Positions 4,448 to 6,981 of a stretch of DNA of 6,981 nucleotides are shown in pieces (the stretch's first letter is position 1; each line of letters opens with the position of its first letter). The stretch comes from an uncultured Clostridia bacterium (GTDB taxonomy: Bacteria > Bacillota_A > Clostridia > TANB77 > CAG-508). The notes beneath the pieces are model-generated. The model searched no databases, was not told where the DNA came from, and saw only the letters and a program-made list of their open reading frames with translations. A program made the position numbers and the translations under genes. Where the stretch lies: contig CANQXO010000072.1 of assembly GCA_947627825.1 (NCBI GenBank), positions 1 to 6,981 of the forward strand, written 5' to 3'.

Positions 4448-6025
4448 TTATTTTTTCATCAAACTTTTAATATATTCTATTTCTTCTTCTTGATTTAATC
4501 TCATGAATATTGGCTCACCTTTTTCTATAACTTTTACATTTTCTATTTCCTTGTATTCGTCTAAAGATTTCCAACTTATATTTTCATTTTCCATTCCTAG
4601 CTGTCTTAACATATTGTTTGATGTTTCTTCCATAAATGGTCTTATCATTATAGCAATTTGTCTTAAATTTGCCATTAAATGATACATACATGATTGTAGT
4701 TTTGCTTCTGCTTCATCTTCTTTTTCTTTTGCTAAACTCCAAGGTGCTACTTCATCAATATATTTATTTGTCCTTGATATAAAATTCCATATTGCTTGAA
4801 TTGCATTTAAGATTTCATATTTATTCATGCTTTCTTCAAAATTTTCTATTGATTTTTGGGCTTCATTTTCCAAATCTTCATCTACTTCGTTTGGTGTTCC
4901 ATTGTATTTTGGTATATTTCCATCATAATACTTATTAACCATTGATATGCTTCTATTTAATAAATTGCTTAAATCATTACACAAGTCTGCATTATATTTA
5001 TTTATAAAGTCTTCTGGAGTGAATAATCCATCTGTTGCAACTGGCACCATTTTTAACAAGAAATATTTTGTTGCATCTAGTCCGTATCTTTCTATTAGTT
5101 GTTCTGGATAAATAACATTTCCTACTGATTTTGACATTTTTCCATTTTTCATTACTATCCAATTATGAACTAATATTGTTTTTGGAAGTGGAAGTCCTAA
5201 TGCCATTAAAAATATTGGCCAATATATTAAATGGAATCTTGCTATATCTTTTCCTACTAAATGTAAATCTGCTGGCCAGAATTTTTTAAATAGTTCGTCA
5301 TTTTCTGATTGATATCCTAAAGCTGTTATATAGTTCGTTAATGCATCTAGCCATACATATATTACATGTTTTGGGTCTGATTTTACCTTTATTCCCCATG
5401 AAAATGTCGTTCTTGTAACGCACAAATCTTCTAAGCCTGGCTTTAGGAAATTGTTTATCATTTCATTTTTCACATAGTCTGGCTTAATGAAGTCTGGATG
5501 TTCTTCATAATATTTTAAAAGCTTATCTGCATATTTTTTCATATTAAAAAAATATGCTTCTTCCTTCATTCTTTTTACTTCTCTATTACAATCTGGGCAT
5601 TTTCCATTTACTAACTGAGTTTCTGTAAAGTAACTTTCGCATGGTTCACAATACCATCCTTCGTACTCTCCCTTATAAATATCTCCTTGTGCTAGGAATT
5701 TTCCAAATATTTTTTCAACCGCTTCTTCATGAAATTTTTCTGTTGTCCTCATAAAAAAGTTATAATCTATATTCATTTCTTTCCATAGTTTTTTTGCATT
5801 GTCTGCTTGAATGTCTACATACTCCTTTGGTTCCATTCCTGCGTCTTTTGCCTTGTTTTCAATTTTTTGACCATGTTCATCTATACCTGTTAAAAGATAT
5901 GTTTCATATCCTTGAAGTTTTTTATATTTTTTTATAAAGTCTGCTAATACTTCTGTATAAGCTGTTCCTATATGAAATTTTCCACTTGGATAGTAAATAG
6001 GTGTTGTTAAATAATATTTTTCCAT
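4448..6025 (-). CDS. metG: Methionyl-tRNA synthetase
   Basis: A class I aminoacyl-tRNA synthetase that charges tRNA-Met for initiation and elongation. The N-terminus TTPIYYPSGKFHIGTAYTE (7-25) carries the HIGH box as HIGT (18-21). The connective-peptide domain has one zinc knuckle with Cys126, Cys129, Cys143 and Cys146. GKDIARFHLIYWP (258-270) is a conserved catalytic-domain segment, and KMSKS is present at 296-300. EVAPWSLAKE follows in the helical anticodon-binding domain. At 525 residues it lacks the C-terminal EMAPII/tRNA-binding dimerisation domain found in longer forms such as the ~660-residue Bacillus enzyme. It ends cleanly with a stop, so this is a short form rather than a truncation. 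AAGGAG (around 6033-6038) sits 7 bases before the ATG. No T-box or S-box leader is visible upstream. Confidence 0.97.
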   Translation of the reverse strand: MEKYYLTTPIYYPSGKFHIGTAYTEVLADFIKKYKKLQGYETYLLTGIDEHGQKIENKAKDAGMEPKEYVDIQADNAKKLWKEMNIDYNFFMRTTEKFHEEAVEKIFGKFLAQGDIYKGEYEGWYCEPCESYFTETQLVNGKCPDCNREVKRMKEEAYFFNMKKYADKLLKYYEEHPDFIKPDYVKNEMINNFLKPGLEDLCVTRTTFSWGIKVKSDPKHVIYVWLDALTNYITALGYQSENDELFKKFWPADLHLVGKDIARFHLIYWPIFLMALGLPLPKTILVHNWIVMKNGKMSKSVGNVIYPEQLIERYGLDATKYFLLKMVPVATDGLFTPEDFINKYNADLCNDLSNLLNRSISMVNKYYDGNIPKYNGTPNEVDEDLENEAQKSIENFEESMNKYEILNAIQAIWNFISRTNKYIDEVAPWSLAKEKEDEAEAKLQSCMYHLMANLRQIAIMIRPFMEETSNNMLRQLGMENENISWKSLDEYKEIENVKVIEKGEPIFMRLNQEEEIEYIKSLMKK

Positions 6026-6056
6026 TTATAATCTCCTTTTGCTTTCTACTTACCAC

Positions 6057-6085
6057 ATTTTACTACATTTTCGCATTTTTTACAA
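6057..6085 (-). promoter_or_regulatory. Sigma-A promoter for metG
   Basis: On the minus strand TTGTAA (6080-6085), a 17-base spacer and TAAAAT (6057-6062) are followed by a predicted leader of about 25 bases ending at the AAAAGGAG ribosome binding site. The short leader argues against a T-box downstream of this promoter. The remaining 6086-6283 region holds only the spoVT terminator and AT-rich sequence. Confidence 0.65.
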
Positions 6086-6186
6086 TACTTGTTTCTAACT
6101 TTCTAGAAATTAATTGTTGTTAAATCTTTTTTAATTTTTACAATTATAAAATTACATTAACATTTTCTTTTTATGCATTTTCATAA

Positions 6187-6224
6187 AAACACCCAATTAG
6201 ATTTTTCTAACTGGGTGTTTTTTT
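6187..6224. terminator. Rho-independent terminator after spoVT (bidirectional)
   Basis: A 15-bp stem (6187-6201 with 6206-6220, core ACACCCAATTAGA) and a TTTT loop, with T-runs on both sides. The single imperfect pair is a G-U wobble in minus-strand RNA and an A-C mismatch in plus-strand RNA, fitting a role in ending spoVT transcription. Confidence 0.9.
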
Positions 6225-6283
6225 ATTTCTTATAAAATTATTTTTAAATTTTTTAAATTTTTTATATAGCTATTTTTATAATT

Positions 6284-6832
6284 TTATATTTCCATTTGAT
6301 TTCCTAAAAAATTGGCTCCTACTTGGGCAATTTGTTCTTCTTGTTTTCCTAGTTTTACTCCTTTTTCTTTTGCCATTAATATTACACTTCCTGTTACTTC
6401 ACTATCTGAAATAATTGGTACGATTACTTGTGCTTTACATTCTTTTTCTCTATTTCCTTTTGCTGTTATTAATATTGCTTTGTCTTCTTCTAAAGTTGCT
6501 ACTTCTCTCTTTTCTATTATTTTTTCTAATTCTGGACTTATACTTTGTTCTAATAAATCTTTTTTAGCTGTTCCCGATACTGCAATTACAACATCTTTAT
6601 CTGTTACAATCGCAATTAAATCAGTAACCTTTGCTAAACTTTCTGTATATTCTGAAGAAAAGTTTGTTATTTCTCCTATTGGAGAATATTTTCTTAAAAT
6701 TATGTCTCCTTCTTTTTCTGTAAATATCTCTAGTGGGCTTCCTTCCTTTATTCTAAGTGTTTTTCTTATTTCTTTTGGAATTACTATTCTTCCTAAATCA
6801 TCTATTCTTCTTACTACTCCAGTGGCTTTCAT
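6284..6832 (-). CDS. spoVT: Stage V sporulation protein T (AbrB-family transcription factor)
   Basis: The 182-residue protein matches SpoVT (178 residues in Bacillus subtilis) from end to end. The N-terminal swapped-hairpin AbrB DNA-binding domain (1-50) reads MKATGVVRRIDDLGRIVIPK and continues to EIRKTLRIKEGSPLEIF. A C-terminal GAF-like domain (about 55-180) includes VVIAVSGTAKKDLLEQSISP and ends FLGNQMEI. In Bacillus this protein tunes late forespore gene expression under sigma-G and affects spore coat and germination. The presence of spoVT implies an endospore former. The ribosome binding site AAGGAGG (6837-6843) is unusually close, four bases from the ATG. The gene has its own terminator and is divergent from the gene at 6965, so it is probably a single-gene transcript. 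Confidence 0.95.
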   Translation of the reverse strand: MKATGVVRRIDDLGRIVIPKEIRKTLRIKEGSPLEIFTEKEGDIILRKYSPIGEITNFSSEYTESLAKVTDLIAIVTDKDVVIAVSGTAKKDLLEQSISPELEKIIEKREVATLEEDKAILITAKGNREKECKAQVIVPIISDSEVTGSVILMAKEKGVKLGKQEEQIAQVGANFLGNQMEI

Positions 6833-6866
6833 CTTTCCTCCTTGTAAATAGTTTTGTTTATATTTT

Positions 6867-6895
6867 TATTATGACAAATAAGGAAAAAATTATAC
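6867..6895 (-). promoter_or_regulatory. Candidate sigma-G promoter for spoVT
   Basis: On the minus strand GTATA (6891-6895), 17 bases, then CATAATA (6867-6873). This fits the Bacillus sigma-G pattern (GHATR at -35, CATNHTA at -10), and spoVT is sigma-G dependent in Bacillus. A TATAAT (6889-6894) overlaps the -35 and could be a sigma-A -10 box, but no good -35 lies 17 bases before it. Confidence 0.55.
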
Positions 6896-6905
6896 ACAAA
6901 ATAAA

Positions 6906-6942
6906 TTGATTTTATTTCAAATAAATGATATTCTTATATCAA
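6906..6942 (+). promoter_or_regulatory. Weak candidate promoter for the right-edge gene, with small palindromes
   Basis: TTGATT (6906-6911), 17 bases, TATTCT (6929-6934): a mediocre sigma-A match. Two small inverted repeats lie here, TTTATTT-c-AAATAAA (6911-6925) and TGATAT-tctt-ATATCA (6926-6941). They could be operator sites or chance in AT-rich DNA. Confidence 0.35.
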
Positions 6943-6964
6943 ACAATTATTTTAGGAGGTTTTT

Positions 6965-6981
6965 ATGGATAAGAAAAAACA
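6965..6981 (+). CDS. Start of an unidentified gene (partial)
   Basis: An ATG at 6965 is preceded five bases upstream by a perfect AGGAGG (6954-6959). Only the codons for MDKKK and part of the next are inside the window, so the product cannot be named. It is divergent from spoVT and shares its intergenic region of about 132 bases. Confidence 0.7.

Noticed and set aside
6026..6283. T-box or S-box riboswitch in front of metG
   Set aside because: No T-box consensus or long structured leader is seen; the best promoter leaves only about 25 bases of leader.
6312..6851. A 179-codon plus-strand open frame opposite spoVT
   Set aside because: It is the antisense shadow of spoVT: spoVT matches its family over its full length with a proper ribosome binding site, whereas this frame has no recognisable protein and no good ribosome binding site.

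Overview
This is an AT-rich window from what looks like a spore-forming, low-GC Clostridia-type Firmicute, possibly a gut lineage. The evidence is a clear SpoVT, strong AGGAGG-type ribosome binding sites, sigma-A promoters with 17-base spacers, and codon use dominated by A/T-ending codons. No species can be named from the sequence. All genes lie on the minus strand except a fragment starting at the right edge.

Layout, left to right: the 5' end of an aspartokinase gene (1-64, minus) with its own promoter; a broken gene for a surface or secreted protein with a prepilin-like N-terminus (200-1155, minus); a 206-bp element bounded by inverted repeats (1177-1382); trmB, tRNA m7G46 methyltransferase (1461-2168, minus); an intact 631-residue protein with the same prepilin-like N-terminus and a GLUG-repeat body (2289-4184, minus); a second, homologous 207-bp inverted-repeat element (4205-4411); metG, methionyl-tRNA synthetase (4448-6025, minus); spoVT (6284-6832, minus); and the first codons of an unidentified plus-strand gene (6965 onward).

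The most interesting structure is the pair of elements directly upstream of the two prepilin-like genes. Each has the layout of an invertible promoter (inverton): near-perfect inverted repeats of 26-27 bp enclose one bidirectional terminator-like hairpin and one near-consensus, extended -10 sigma-A promoter. In this assembly both promoters point away from the genes they would serve, so both genes read as OFF. The hairpin lies between each gene and the upstream housekeeping gene and would stop read-through. Each repeat is itself a palindrome around an asymmetric 3-bp core. The cores match within an element (ATC/GAT in the first, AGA/TCT in the second) but differ between elements, as if each pair recombines only with itself. 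No recombinase gene is in the window, so inversion is an inference from architecture.

A second point is the broken gene. Its first 83 codons are a prepilin-like leader, and its last ~237 codons are a sulfatase-modifying-factor/C-type-lectin-like domain in the -1 frame. The last ~150 bp are much richer in GC than the rest and end in a GFRPVLVV tail, which makes them a candidate variable region of a diversity-generating retroelement. No template repeat or reverse transcriptase is visible here. trmB, metG and spoVT are ordinary housekeeping or sporulation genes that appear to have their own promoters.
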